This document shows positions 1 to 11,068 of a DNA stretch of 64,000 bases, one piece after another. This DNA comes from Podospora pseudoanserina (taxonomy: Eukaryota > Ascomycota > Sordariomycetes > Sordariales > Podosporaceae), in contig NC_085920.1 in the NCBI RefSeq assembly GCF_035222485.1, positions 2,480,001 to 2,544,000 of the forward strand. Direction: 5' to 3'. Position 1 is the stretch's first letter. Every line of letters begins with the position of its first letter. The translations under genes and the position numbers were made by a program. A model generated the notes under the pieces. It was not told the DNA's origin. It saw only the letters and a list, made by a program, of their open reading frames with translations, and did no database searches.

Positions 1-1
1 A

Positions 2-1192
2 TTGTCGAACCACTCACCCAGTTTCACCCCCATATCAGATCCCCAAATGGAGCGACCAGAAGGCTGGGGCCTCTTAAGCGAAAAAGAAGAAAATGAACTC
101 CACAAAGCCCGACTCCTCGCCGTAGAAGAGAAGGCCTACAAGCGCATCACCAAGCGCATCAACACCCTCTACCGCTTCGCAGACCCCATTCTCATGCGAG
201 AGCCAGAAAATCACCCGTCCCAAAAAGATGATACCTCCAGCCCAGCCCCTACTCCCGCCGCTGTCCCCGATGTCACCACCCCGAGACTCGACTACGCCCG
301 AATGTACCAAGACATCACCCTCGACTTCGCCGCCTTTGACAGCAGCATGGAGCGCCTCCAATTTCTCTTCACCGCCAACGAAAAGGACAGGCAACACTAC
401 GCCCAAGAGCGCGAGCGAATCAAGCGCGACATCACCTCTGTCCGCGCCAACATCATCCACCTCAATCAGAAATTGGAGCAGGCGAAAGAGACCCAGGAGC
501 AGCGGAAGCAGTTTGACAAGTTGGCGGATGAGATCACAAAAAATCCAGCTTTGCGCGCTCGGGAGGAGCAGAAGGCGGCTATAAGGAAGCTGCAAGATGA
601 AATTGCCGAGCTCAAGGCGGAGAGTTCTACCTACAGCGACACATGGGTCGAGCGCCGCAATCAGTTCTCTAGGATCATGGATGAATCTATGGCACTTCGG
701 CGGTTGATCAGGGATGAGAAGGAGGAAGTTGAGAGAAGGGAGGGTATGGATGAGTCGAATGAGGCAGAGGCTGGACAGACGCCTAGGCCGGGAACGCCTG
801 GCGGGAATGCTACTCCTAGGGGGGAGAGCGGACTTAAGAACTCGATTGAGGCTGGGGATGTGGTTGGCACTCCTAGGGCGATGTCCACGGCGGGTGGTAG
901 GACGCCCGCTAGGGGGAGTCCGGCGCCGTCGACGCAGGATAATGGGTCGTTTTTGAAGCCGGGGAATGCGCTGGGGGCAAGCTTTGGGAGTGGTGGGCAG
1001 AGTAGGGAGGGGACGGCGGAGCATAGGACTGAGCAAGAGGAGCGGGAGGGGAGGGATCAGGGTGATGTTGAGATGGAGGATGAGCCGCCGAGGGATGATG
1101 AGTCGGAGCCGGATAGCCCTCTGTCTCCCCCGCCAGCGGACTTGCCTCAGATTTCGGTGGACGGACAGGGCGATAGTATGGATACCACATGA
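2..1192 (+). CDS. THOC7: THO complex subunit 7-like protein (5' end outside window)
   Basis: Open from the left edge to TGA at 1190-1192. The first in-window ATG is at 47, but the frame is open upstream, so the true start or a first exon may lie outside. The N-terminal part, with HKARLLAVEEKAYKRITKRI just after a WGLL segment, matches the start of the THOC7/Mft1 family. A long coiled coil follows (about residues 100-240, with many Glu/Lys/Arg/Gln heptads). The last 150 residues are disordered and Gly/Pro/Ser/acid rich, with several TPR/GTPR-like phosphosite patterns. THO couples transcription elongation to mRNA export in the nucleus. Assignment rests on the N-terminal motif and coiled-coil layout; the low-complexity tail is fungal-specific. 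It converges on the tubulin cofactor gene, with about 255 bp between the stops. Confidence 0.72.
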   Translation: MSNHSPSFTPISDPQMERPEGWGLLSEKEENELHKARLLAVEEKAYKRITKRINTLYRFADPILMREPENHPSQKDDTSSPAPTPAAVPDVTTPRLDYARMYQDITLDFAAFDSSMERLQFLFTANEKDRQHYAQERERIKRDITSVRANIIHLNQKLEQAKETQEQRKQFDKLADEITKNPALRAREEQKAAIRKLQDEIAELKAESSTYSDTWVERRNQFSRIMDESMALRRLIRDEKEEVERREGMDESNEAEAGQTPRPGTPGGNATPRGESGLKNSIEAGDVVGTPRAMSTAGGRTPARGSPAPSTQDNGSFLKPGNALGASFGSGGQSREGTAEHRTEQEEREGRDQGDVEMEDEPPRDDESEPDSPLSPPPADLPQISVDGQGDSMDTT

Positions 1193-1447
1193 ACACGGAA
1201 AATTACAGATATGGCTAAGGAGGGCGCAATGCAATGTAAATATATCGTCTGATTGTTGCTAGATATCCTGTCTAGGCAACATTTAACACTCAACTGAGCC
1301 AAGAACAACTACTTGTTAGATAGCGTTAATACCAACAACGTAATGTAAACTGGTACAGTATAAATCAATTTGTAGTTCAAGCACCTCATCGTCAAATAAT
1401 ATTAATTATGAACACGGCCTACTTGCTTTTCTTCCATGAAATATCTA

Positions 1448-1879
1448 CTACTCCTGCTCAGCAACCTTCTTCCCACTCTCCACCGCCTCCCTCGCCTTCT
1501 TCAGCTCCTCCTCCTTGCCCTCCGCCCCATCGCTCTCCGTGATGGCGATTTGCTCCTCCAGGTTCTGGACAGCTTCGGATATCTTGTCACGGAGAGGACC
1601 GAAGACGGCTTTGGTTTCCTCGAGGGCGGTTTGCTATTGTTGAGGGTTAGGGTTATTCCAACGAATCTGTCAGGAGGACAGTTGAAGAGAGTCATTTACC
1701 TCTTGCTTCAACATGTAAGGGGCGTTGCTGTCGAGGTCGGGCTTGCCGGCGGCAATCTCAGTCTGGAGCTTGGAGATGCGGGTTTCTTGATGGGCGAGCT
1801 CCTTGTGGTAGTAGGACTCTTCTTTTACGAGGCGGAGGACAGAGTTGGTTGCTCTCTCGAGGGGGGTGGGGGGTGCCAT
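1448..1879 (-). CDS. TBCA: Tubulin-specific chaperone A (cofactor A)
   Basis: Two exons on the minus strand: 1700-1879 (60 codons from ATG) and 1448-1633 (to TAG), joined through a GTAAAT...CAATAG intron of 66 nt. The product is 121 aa, close to the usual 105-120 aa of the family. The all-helical protein begins MAPPTPLERATNSVLRLVKE and carries the family-typical YYHKEL stretch and a PYMLKQE...ALEETKAVF segment across the exon junction. Cofactor A (yeast Rbl2) binds beta-tubulin released from CCT/prefoldin in the cytosol and feeds the tubulin heterodimer folding pathway. The gene is divergent from the Ca2+-ATPase gene. Both exon phases agree (phase 0), which supports the model. Confidence 0.88.
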
Positions 1880-3411
1880 TTTGGATAGGTTTGAGTGGTT
1901 GTGGTTGGTTTGTAGAGGAAGAGGTGGGAGATGTAGAATGGAGAATGTTATATGAGCTTTTGTTTATTGTTTCTGCCTGATGGTGTTGATGGTGTAAGCG
2001 AGTGAGTGAAGCCTGATGAGGCAGGCTGTATGTTGACTTAGCTGCTGTCTGGCTGTGAGTGGTGGGGTTGGCGGGGTAAATTTGGGGAGTCAGGGTTATA
2101 GCGGATGAGGCAAGCTGCGCGATGGCAGGTGCGAGGAAGTTGGATGGGTTTGGCAACGGTTGATGGCGTCGTATTTTTGCGAAGCAGTTTGTGCGAGGCG
2201 CTCTCAATTTTTGTCCTATTCATGTTCTACATTTATAAGAAGGCGGATAGGGTTGGTTAAAGAGAGGGTGAAAACATTGAAATCTAAAGCCTTCAAGCAT
2301 ATTCGGATTCACAAAAACCCCCAGACGAGCCTTCAACCATAGTTGAATGGAGTAAAACCTTACCCAAGCCCAATTTTGATGTAGGATATAGAGCCATGAC
2401 TAGGAGATACTTTACCCCGTGACTTCAATGCTTACTTTGCCTAATCTGAAGAGAGCTCAGAACTCAAATGGCAGGATGTTTAGATATGTCGGATAAATGC
2501 ATATCAAAAATATCAACATCTTTGTAACCGAGTACGGCCCCTAGTCTGTTTCGAAATGTTTCCAAATCCAACTCCAAGATTGAAACGCGCCAGTGTGGCT
2601 CTCCAGAAGATTCGGTTTCCCATTCACTGATAGCTTACCCCCGATTTGGTCAGGGTATCGCTGACTTAATGAGGCCGTCACTTTCCCCAGACAACAGCTC
2701 AAGCTTGGTGATGCTGGATGCCTCAAGGCCATATCATATATCCGACATTCTAGCCAGAAAAACTCCTTACAAATGCCATCTCTCTTCGCCATCCCACGTT
2801 TCTTGTCACATGGCCTTTGATTGGTGTCCCCCCACAATGGAAGGGCTGCAGGTGCAAGGCTTGATCGAAGTGACATGCGCCGGGGCGAAGAAGTGCCAAG
2901 CTAAGCCATGCTAGGATGGAAGCTCGGATGGGCTTAACCGAGTTGGGGAAGCTTTTGGACACGCCTCCGACCCCTGGTCCCGGTGGCCACTCAGCGCAAA
3001 CTCCACCAACAAGCACTGCAGAGGGGCGACATCACTTTGTTGGAACTGGACACGTCGTGCACATGTATTTTGAACTTCCTAAATAAGGCTGACCTTTTTT
3101 TTAATATATCTTGCTCCAGCCCATATTTATCTCGCCTTCCCTTCAATCCACTCACTCTGGCCCATTTTCTTAAGAGGCTGCAACTCTAGATTTTCTTTGC
3201 GCATGGTCGTTCTCATAACCTCTTGCGCTTCCCTGAATTCGCAGGACACTCGACAGGGCTTTCGAGTTTGAGCTTTTCTTCTCTGAAAACCAACCACTTT
3301 TCTATCTTTAAAATACCAGCCTCTTGGGTTTAGAGACTGCCTTCGCTTTCTGACAAAGAGCGACACTTTTCCACTATACTGCACCAGCCGGAACACGGCA
3401 GAAGTGCAATA
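1880..3411. other. Divergent intergenic region (cofactor A / Ca2+-ATPase)
   Basis: About 1.5 kb between two divergent starts. It contains pyrimidine-rich tracts just upstream of the Ca2+-ATPase start, including a run of T near 3094-3102. I see no supported coding exon; short open frames here have no recognisable protein features. It presumably holds both promoters. Confidence 0.5.
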
Positions 3412-6400
3412 ATGGACAACGCCTTCGCGCGATCGTCCCAAGAGGTGCTCAGCACTCTGGGCGTAAATCCAGCAACTGGGTTGACAGATGCCCAAGTCAA
3501 AAGCTTACAGGCGAAGCATGGTAAAAATGGTATGTAGTTGATGTTAGGTTTATGCTTCGCTATCGCGAACGTCGATCACTAGGCTAACTGGTCTGTTCTC
3601 TGTAGCTATCGCCGAAGAACCACCTACTCCATTATGGGAACTCATCCTTGAACAGTTCAAGGACCAATTGGTCCTGATCCTTCTCGGTTCCGCCGCGGTT
3701 TCCTTCGTTTTGGCTCTCTTCGAGGAGGAGGGTGGATGGAGCGCATTCGTCGACCCGGCCGTCATTCTCACCATCTTGGTTCTCAACGCCGTCGTCGGAG
3801 TCTCGCAAGAAAGCAGCGCCGAAAAGGCCATTGCCGCCCTTCAGGAATACTCAGCCAACGAGGCCAATGTTGTGCGCAATGGGCAGCTTCACAGGATCAA
3901 GGCTGAGGAGTTGGTTCCGGGTGACATTGTGGATGTTTCTGTTGGCGCTCGTATCCCTGCCGACTGCCGCTTGATTTCGATCCACAGCAACAGCTTCGCT
4001 GTTGACCAGGCCATTCTTACCGGAGAAAGCGAAAGTGTGGGCAAGGATAGCGAGGTTGTTGTCAAGGATGAGAAGGCTGTGAAGCAGGACCAGGTCAATA
4101 TGCTTTTCTCAGGCACTACCGTCGTCACCGGCCACGCCAGGGCTGTGGTTGTCTTGACTGGTTCCAATACGGCGATTGGCGACATTCATGAGAGTATCAC
4201 GGCGCAAATCTCCGAGCCGACCCCTTTGAAGCAGAAGCTCAATGATTTTGGTGACCAGCTCGCCAAGGTCATCACTGTTATCTGCGTTCTCGTCTGGCTC
4301 ATCAACATTCCTCACTTCAGTGACCCCAGCCATGGAAGCTACGCCAAGGGTGCCATCTACTACCTCAAGATCGCTGTCTCGCTTGGTGTTGCTGCTATCC
4401 CGGAAGGTCTGGCTGTAGTCATTACCACTTGTCTCGCTTTGGGAACTCGCAAGATGGCAGCCAAGAACGCAGTTGTCAGAAGCTTGCCCTCTGTTGAGAC
4501 CCTTGGAAGCTGCAGTGTTATCTGCTCCGACAAGACCGGTACTCTTACTACTAACCAGATGAGCGTCAGCAAAGTTGTCTATCTGAGCGCCAATGGCACT
4601 GGTTTGGAGGAACTGGATGTCGAGGGAACCACATTCGAACCTCGGGGCGATATCAGGTCTAACGGCAAGGTTGTTACCGACCTTGTCCAGGAGTCCTCAA
4701 CCATCCTTCAAATGACCCAGGTCGCCGCCCTCTGCAACGATGCCCGCCTTGATTACCACCCACACACTGACAGCTACTCCAACGTCGGCGAGCCTACTGA
4801 AGGTGCCCTTCGTGTTATGGTTGAAAAGGTGGGCCCTTGCGCCCCTGCTGACTGCAACCCCAAGGACCGTGTTCACTATGCCAGCTCTTGGTACGAGAAG
4901 CAGTTCAGCCGCCTGGTCACCTACGAATTCTCTCGCGATCGCAAGAGTATGTCAGTGCTGGTGCAAAACGGAAACTCTCAAAAGCTCTTTGTCAAGGGCG
5001 CCCCCGAGTCGATCATTGAACGCTGCACCCACACCCTTGTTGGCCGCAATGGAAAGAAGGTCCCCATGGACCGCAACCTGGCTGATCTTCTTCTGAAGGA
5101 AGTGGTTGATTATGGTAACAAGGGTCTTCGTGTTATCGCTTTGGCTAGCCGTGACAACGTTCAGGGCGAGTCTCTCCTGCACAAGGCCAAGTCTACCTCC
5201 GAGTACGCCCAACTGGAACAGAATCTTACTCTCCTTGGTCTCGTTGGTATGCTGGATCCTCCTCGTCCCGAGGTTGCTGGCTCAATTCAGAAGTGCAAGG
5301 ATGCCGGTATCCGTGTTATCGTCGTTACCGGAGACAACCGCAACACTGCTGAGACCATCTGCCGCCAGATTGGTGTCTTTGGCCCTGACGAGGATCTCAC
5401 TGGAAAGAGCTTCACTGGTCGTGAATTTGATAATCTGAGCCACAGCGAGCAGCTTGAGGCGGCCAAGAACGCTTCTCTTTTCTCCCGTGTCGAGCCCACT
5501 CACAAGTCTAAGCTTGTTGACCTCCTTCAGTCCCTTGGCGAGGTTGTTGCCATGACTGGCGATGGTGTCAACGATGCTCCTGCTCTCAAGAAGGCCGATA
5601 TTGGCGTTGCTATGGGTTCTGGTACTGATGTCTCTAAGCTCGCAGCTGACATGGTTCTGGCCGATGACAACTTTGCCACCATTGGTGTTGCCATCGAGGA
5701 AGGCCGTGCCATCTACAACAACACTCAACAGTTCATCCGGTATCTCATCTCTTCCAACATCGGCGAGGTCGTTTCTATCTTCCTTACCGCTGCTCTTGGC
5801 ATGCCTGAGGCTCTTATCCCTGTTCAGCTCCTCTGGGTCAACCTCGTCACCGACGGTCTCCCGGCCACCGCCCTGTCCTTCAACCCGCCTGACCACGACA
5901 TCATGAGACGCCAGCCCAGAAAGCGCGACGAGGCCCTTATCGGTGGCTGGTTGTTCATCCGCTACCTGATCATCGGCACCTACGTCGGTCTCGCCACTGT
6001 GGCCGGTTACGCCTGGTGGTTCATGTTCTACTCTGAGGGTCCCCAGATCAGCTTCTACCAGCTCTCCCACTTCCACCACTGCAAGACTGAGTTCCCCGAG
6101 ATTGGCTGTGCCATGTTCACCGATGTCCGGGCCAAGGCCGGCTCTACTGTCTCCCTTTCTATTCTCGTCGTCATTGAGATGTTCAACGCCATGAATGCGC
6201 TGTCATCGAGCGAATCACTGCTCACGCTTCCAGTGTGGAAGAACATGATGCTTGTGTATGCCATCGCTCTGTCGATGGCACTTCACTTTGCCCTGCTTTA
6301 CACCCCTTTCTTGCAGACTCTCTTCTCTATCTTGCCTTTGAATGCGGCTGAGTGGAAGGCTGTGGTGGCCATCAGTGCGCCAGTTGTGTAAGTTTAGCCT

Positions 6401-6548
6401 CTTTTCCTTTATACGCTAATGAACACTTCGCTAACGTTGAATTTGCAGTCTCATCGACGAAGTGTTGAAGTTTGTGGAGCGCAAGTTTTTTATGCAGACT
6501 CCAGTGTCGAGCTCTGCGGTGGTCTCTAAAGATAAGAAGGATCTATAG
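3412..6548 (+). CDS. nca-1: SERCA-type P-type Ca2+-transporting ATPase
   Basis: Three exons: 3412-3529, 3606-6387 and 6449-6548, giving 999 aa, the usual SERCA length. The first intron is GTATGT...TGTAG and the second GTAAGT...TTGCAG. P-type hallmarks are all present: the A-domain TGES (LTGESESV), phosphorylation loop CSDKTGTLT with Asp at residue 348 (351 in animal SERCA1), the N-domain KGAPE, and the hinge [17 protein letters not shown]. The M4 segment has AAIPEGLA and M6 has NLVTDGLPA, which supply Ca2+-binding side chains in IIA pumps. It has a SERCA-style short N-terminus and lacks a C-terminal calmodulin-binding extension, so it is ER/Golgi SERCA-like (N. crassa nca-1 type) rather than PMCA-like. 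It is expected to load Ca2+ into the secretory pathway. Confidence 0.95.
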
Positions 6549-6914
6549 AGGAGTTACAGGAGAAGAATTAGAGAAGACATATAACAAGACAAAAATGATA
6601 TTTGGGTGGTAAAACCGCACGTATTAAACGATATTTAAACACTGTACATGAAACGTAAAGATATAGCATTGCTTTAGCACAGATACCATTGACAGATGCA
6701 AATTGCATTTCCCATCTTCTATGAGGACAATTCTTGTTTCGGATGGAAAACTTGATCCTTGACGGTGGTCATTGTATGGTCTCAAAATATCATTTACTGT
6801 TACAACGCCTAGTATGCCCCAACTCCCGCCTGCCACAGAAGAGACACAGCGGTTGCTACCCTTTGTCCAGGTTCATTCCCTTGATCTAAAACATTTCTTC
6901 TTCGTGCACCCTTT
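6549..6914. other. Convergent 3' intergenic spacer
   Basis: A 366-bp spacer between the stop codons of the Ca2+-ATPase and proteasome genes. It is AT-rich just after the Ca2+-ATPase stop, consistent with 3' UTR and polyadenylation sequence for both genes. No coding feature is seen. Confidence 0.5.
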
Positions 6915-7701
6915 CTAATCCTGCCGTCCCTTGAGCAGTCTCTTGGTCACCTTGTCCTTCTCAATAATGTACACATGAGCACCCCAACCGGAAAGGGCAT
7001 CTCTGTCGACGGCGTTGAGAAGGGACTGGGAAATCGTCTCGAAAAGCTGATCAGGGCCCTATATCATTCTCCAGTCAGCATTCTCTCCCTTTTTGATATT
7101 TCCGAAAACACTCACAAGATTCGGCTCCCACAAACTCTCACACATGCCAAACAGCTGCTCCGTCGCCGTCCCACTGACAATAAAGTCCTTTGCAAAATCA
7201 ATGCACCCAATACTATCAAACCCGCAGATAAATGGCTGGCCCGTCTTGGGGTCCAGCCCCGCAACGACGGGGGAGACAAACCACGGACCGAAGCGGCGCT
7301 CGTACAGGGAGGAAGATACAAGGTTGGCAAAGGTGCGGGGGGCGATCTGGCGCTCTTCACGGAGGCGGTACATGTTTACTTTGTAGCGGAAGAGGTCCGA
7401 GACGGTGGCCACGTCGGTGGCGAGGCCGGTGAGGCCGAGGAAGACGTTGTCGCCGTATTGGAAGATTTTGGGGAAGTTGTTGGAGACGGTGAGGGCTTGG
7501 AGGCCGAGGCGGAGGTCGCAGGCTATGGCTACGCAGTCTTTGCCTACCATTGCTACGCAGGCGCCGCCGTCTGGGAGGGGGGTTAGGAACTGGTGGGGAA
7601 GGGGGGCGGACTTATTGAGAAGGGGAGGACTGGGAGGAGAGAAGTTAGTTATTGTTTGGGTAGAGGTATGTGAGGGTATCATGGGGAGAGGAGCATACCA
7701 T
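6915..7701 (-). CDS. PUP3: 20S proteasome subunit beta-3
   Basis: Minus strand. The best model has four coding pieces: 7699-7701 (ATG alone), 7614-7629, 7116-7570 and 6915-7058. It gives 205 aa, exactly the normal beta-3 length, starting MSSPSQYGGACVAM. Conserved segments include [48 protein letters not shown] and [15 protein letters not shown]. As expected for beta-3, there is no propeptide with catalytic Thr1; this is a structural subunit of the beta ring. Introns after the ATG (GTATGC...TCCCAG, branch CTAAC) and before the last exon (GTGAGT...ATATAG) are canonical. The intron between 7614 and 7570 has a good acceptor and a CTAAC branch site, but its donor reads AAGTCC instead of GT. Using the nearest GT instead puts TAA in frame. 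The 5' end is therefore uncertain; the rest is firm. Confidence 0.88.
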
Positions 7702-8413
7702 CTTGGCTGTTGTGGAGGGGTGGCTGCTGGGAAGCGGGTGTGGATGGCAATGGCTTCGATGCAACGGGAGCTCTGGGTGGGGAGGTTCAAGTGTGTTTGT
7801 TGGACAGTATCGCTATCGGATGAATGTCGTTTCGAACCTCAAGAGGTAGAGCGGTCTGAATCGCGTGTTGTGGTGTTGTCGAGCTGTCGTCGTTGGAGCT
7901 CTCGTGCAATCAATGACAGCCTTGGAGGTTCAAGAGGTCGGGTTGGAAGCTCTCCAAGCTGACAAGGAGGCTGCGCTGGAGTTGACGTGCAAGGCAACAC
8001 GCAGCTGGCGCGGCGAGTGGGCGAGCGGGCTGGCAGGGGTGGTCCCTGGCCAAGGTGTAGCATAAAAGGCGGTGACAGACGGCGGTAAACGGCTGAAGCC
8101 TGGGGAAACACAAGCTCCCCCTCCAGCTGTGCCCCGTGCGCGCTGTAATTGCCCCTCTGGAGAGCTTCCAGTTCAGTGGGTGATGGAAGCTCCAGGAACC
8201 ACCCCACTCGATTATTACAACTGTGTCTAGACAGCCAAGTTACGTGTTATAGCACTGCCTGGTGAATCGAAGACAAGACAAACAAGGTCGACTATCATAT
8301 CTTTGGTCTTTACTGTGCTGTATTCGGGCTCTTTGACTATTGGACAATTCACTTGATACTCTACTGTACCTCTCAAGGCGCCTTGCCTATCGATACCCCG
8401 CTACATTGACAGA
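7702..8413. other. Divergent promoter region (proteasome beta-3 / UBX gene)
   Basis: A 712-bp spacer between two divergent genes of the ubiquitin-proteasome/Cdc48 network. I looked for an exact GGTGGCAAA proteasome element and did not see one. No coding or RNA feature is supported. Confidence 0.45.
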
Positions 8414-9999
8414 ATGTCAGCCGCTCACGTCGAGGTCATCTCGACAGACCTCCGCCGAGCCAAGGTCAAGGTCAACGCGGGAACATACCTGGTTGATGTC
8501 CTCAATGAAGCTTGCAAGAAGCTGAATGTCAACCCTGACAAGTATGATGTCAAGTGAGTTGATCCTTGTGTGTTAATCTCCAATACATCTCATCATCAGC
8601 TTACACCTATCACAGGCACAAGCAAAAGATTGTCGATCTCACATCTCCCTTCCGCACATCAGGGCTGGTTTCCGGTGCGAAGCTGGAGCTTGTTCAAAAG
8701 TCAAAGAGTGCATCCGTTGTGTCGATAGCTCTCGATGTCGATGGGAAACGCTTCACAAAGAAGCTGCCCAACGACTTCACATTATGGCAAACGTTGCGCC
8801 AGTTTGAGAGCTCAGAGAGTGGGCTCAACCTTACGGGCAGAGCCACTCCAAAAAAAGACACCCAGAACGGCGGTCAGCTTTATCACGAGGCCCCCATTGT
8901 CAACATCATGGGGAGAGAGTACTCTGCTTTGGAAGATCTCAACAAGACCTTGTCACAATGTGGCATCAACTCTGGCAGCATGGTCCTTCGCCTGAGTTTC
9001 AAACTCACGGAAAAGACCTTGTTCGAGGCCATGTCCGATATCGGCCAGTTCTTGAAGGATGTCGAGCCAGATCAGCCAAAGGAAGAGGAGTCAAAACCAG
9101 CGCCGGTCCAACAGGAGCCCAAGGTGGAGAGCAGTACTACTGATGTTGTAGAGGAACCAAAGGTGGAAGGCAACATAGAATCAAGCATTCCACCAACCGA
9201 GACAACCATCCCAGCAGTCACAGAGCAAGAAGAGATGAAGCCTTCTGCGGATCTCATGGATGTCGATGAAACCCAGCCTCAGCCTACATCACCACCCTCC
9301 GAACCTGTTGACCGCTTCCTCCCCACCTCCGTCTTCGTCGCCCCCACCTCCACCATCCCAGCAGCAGTCAACATCCAAGAAGACGACTCAGCTTACGAAC
9401 CAACCATTGCCCATGCCCAGCTCCGCCAGCAACAGCTCCTCCAAAAGGCCCAAAACACCCGCCTCAAATCCGACGCCGAGCTCGCCGCAATCAAGGCAGA
9501 AGAAGCTGCCAAACTTGCCAAGGTTACCAGAGTTGAAATCAAAGTCCGATTCCCTGACCAAACCTCCGCCACGTGGGTGGCTACCCCTGAGGAGACCGGA
9601 GGCTGGTTATATCAAGCCATCCGGGCGACGATGGCGCACCCAGATCAGCCTTTCAAGCTTATCATCCCCGGCCCGAGGACACACGTGGAAGATGGGAACA
9701 AGAAGTTGATTGCGGGGTATAAGCTCAAGGGGCCACAGATGTTTAATCTTGTTTGGGAGGATGGTGCCTCTGGGGAGGCGAGGAAGGGCGGGTTTTTGAA
9801 GGAGAGCGTAGCTTCTAGGGCGAGGGAGATTGTGATTCCTGAGGTGCCAGAGGGTGGGGTTGTCGGGGGTGGTAGTGAGTCTGGGCCGTCGGGGTCTTCG
9901 TCGGCTCAGGGGGCGGGGTCAGAGAAGCCGAAGAGGGAGATTGACCCTGAGGCGCTCAAGAAGAAGATGGGGAAGTTTTTCAAGTTTGGGAAGAAGTGA
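8414..9999 (+). CDS. UBX4: TUG/UBX-domain protein, Cdc48 cofactor (Ubx4/ASPSCR1-like)
   Basis: Two exons, 8414-8553 and 8616-9999, joined at GTGAGT...CACAG (phase 2), give 507 aa. The N-terminal 80 residues, starting MSAAHVEVISTDLRRAKVKV, form a TUG-UBL1-like ubiquitin fold including FRTSGLVSGAKLELV. A second ubiquitin-like stretch covers about residues 90-200. A Glu/Pro/Thr-rich linker and a short coiled coil (QLRQQQLLQKAQ...) follow. The UBX domain (about 360-450) has VEIKVRFPDQTSATWV, with the Phe-Pro loop that binds Cdc48/p97 N domains in this family. The tail is basic (KKKMGKFFKFGKK). Known homologues recruit or remodel Cdc48 in ER-associated degradation and membrane trafficking. The opening of the second exon is conserved-looking, which supports the splice. 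Confidence 0.88.
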
Positions 10000-10326
10000 G
10001 TTGCTTGATAAAATATGTGGGAGAGGAGGAAAGTGGTTGTTTTGTCTGCATTATTCAGGGCGTTTTCTGTATCGAGGATAGGATTCACTATGGGATATGC
10101 CCGGCCTTGGGTCTTTGGTAGATATATGCTTTCCCAGCTAGACAATGAAGCTCAATCAATGGATGCAGTCTTTGAAAGTAGGGTAAGTACAGATAAATAC
10201 CAGCAATGTCTTTTGATTGTCAAGGAGACAAGGGCGTCCCTTTAGTTGCCTAGACTAGTAACCGTCAGGCCACTGCTGAATCCAAGTTGCCACAAACTCC
10301 TAATTCTCAAAGATAGAATACCAGTC
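10000..10326. other. Convergent 3' intergenic spacer
   Basis: A 327-bp spacer between the stops of the UBX gene and the eL36 gene. It presumably carries both 3' UTRs. No other feature is seen. Confidence 0.45.
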
Positions 10327-11068
10327 TTAATGACCAGCCCTCCTCGACTCAGCAATAACCCTCTGCAACTCATCAACCTTTGCCTTGGCCCTGCCGTAAG
10401 TGCCCAGCTTGCGCTTGGAGTACTTCCTTGCGCGCTTGTCCTTGCCGTTGCGAAGTAGTTCAATGACACGACGCTCGTAAGGGGCGAGGCTGTTGGAAGC
10501 AAGCATGGTCAGCAGCCGAAGCAGTCGTTATCTTGGATGGAGGGTTGTTATCGCCAGCTGGTATATCCACAACGGGCCGTTATGGGGCCAGGACAGGGTT
10601 CCTCGGAATTCGAGATTATGAATTTGGGTTGGCTGGTGGGGGAAGGAGGGGGGGAGGGGGAAGGAAACACACCCGGCGACTTCCTTGACGATGCTGCAGA
10701 CAAAGTTGGTGCGCTTGCTCTGGGCGCCCTTGCGGCGGGAGGGGCGGGGTTTGGAGATGATGGGGATTGTTTTCTGGGGGTAATTAGTTGATGTTATGGT
10801 GGGTTTTTATTACAGGAAAGAAGCCATCATGGGAAAGAGAAGGGCGGAGAGGTATAGAGATCACACAACCAGACATAGGATACAAATTCGAGGAAATGAA
10901 ATTTAGCGTCGATCTTCTTTCTTCAACATAAGTTTTTCTTTTCTGATTTGAATAATAGAAAGAAAAAAGCATAATCTTGAATTAGAAAGAGAGGGGTCAT
11001 ACAGTGCCCTTGTTAACACCCTTTGCCAACCCCGTCTTCTCAGTCTCCTGCTTCTTGGTAGGAGCCAT
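10327..11068 (-). CDS. RPL36: 60S ribosomal protein eL36
   Basis: Three exons on the minus strand: 11003-11068, 10673-10773 and 10327-10489, giving 109 aa. The donors are GTATGA and GTGTGT; the acceptors are CCCCCAG and CAACAG. Phases (0, then 2) fit exactly. The diagnostic eL36 core crosses the last junction: [20 protein letters not shown] followed by [18 protein letters not shown]. The N-terminus ([20 protein letters not shown]) is a few residues longer than in yeast but carries the family TGLAxGxNKG motif. The protein is a small, very basic component of the large ribosomal subunit. The first intron is 229 nt and the second 183 nt, longer than most introns in the window, as is common for fungal ribosomal protein genes. 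Confidence 0.93.

Noticed and set aside
74-1234. Long minus-strand open frame (386 codons) opposite the THOC7-like gene
   Set aside because: It mirrors the plus-strand codon pattern, is Arg/Leu/Pro biased and lacks any motif; the plus strand has a clear family N-terminus and coiled coil.
5282-6079. 265-codon minus-strand frame inside the Ca2+-ATPase
   Set aside because: Antisense shadow of a highly conserved enzyme with strong codon bias.
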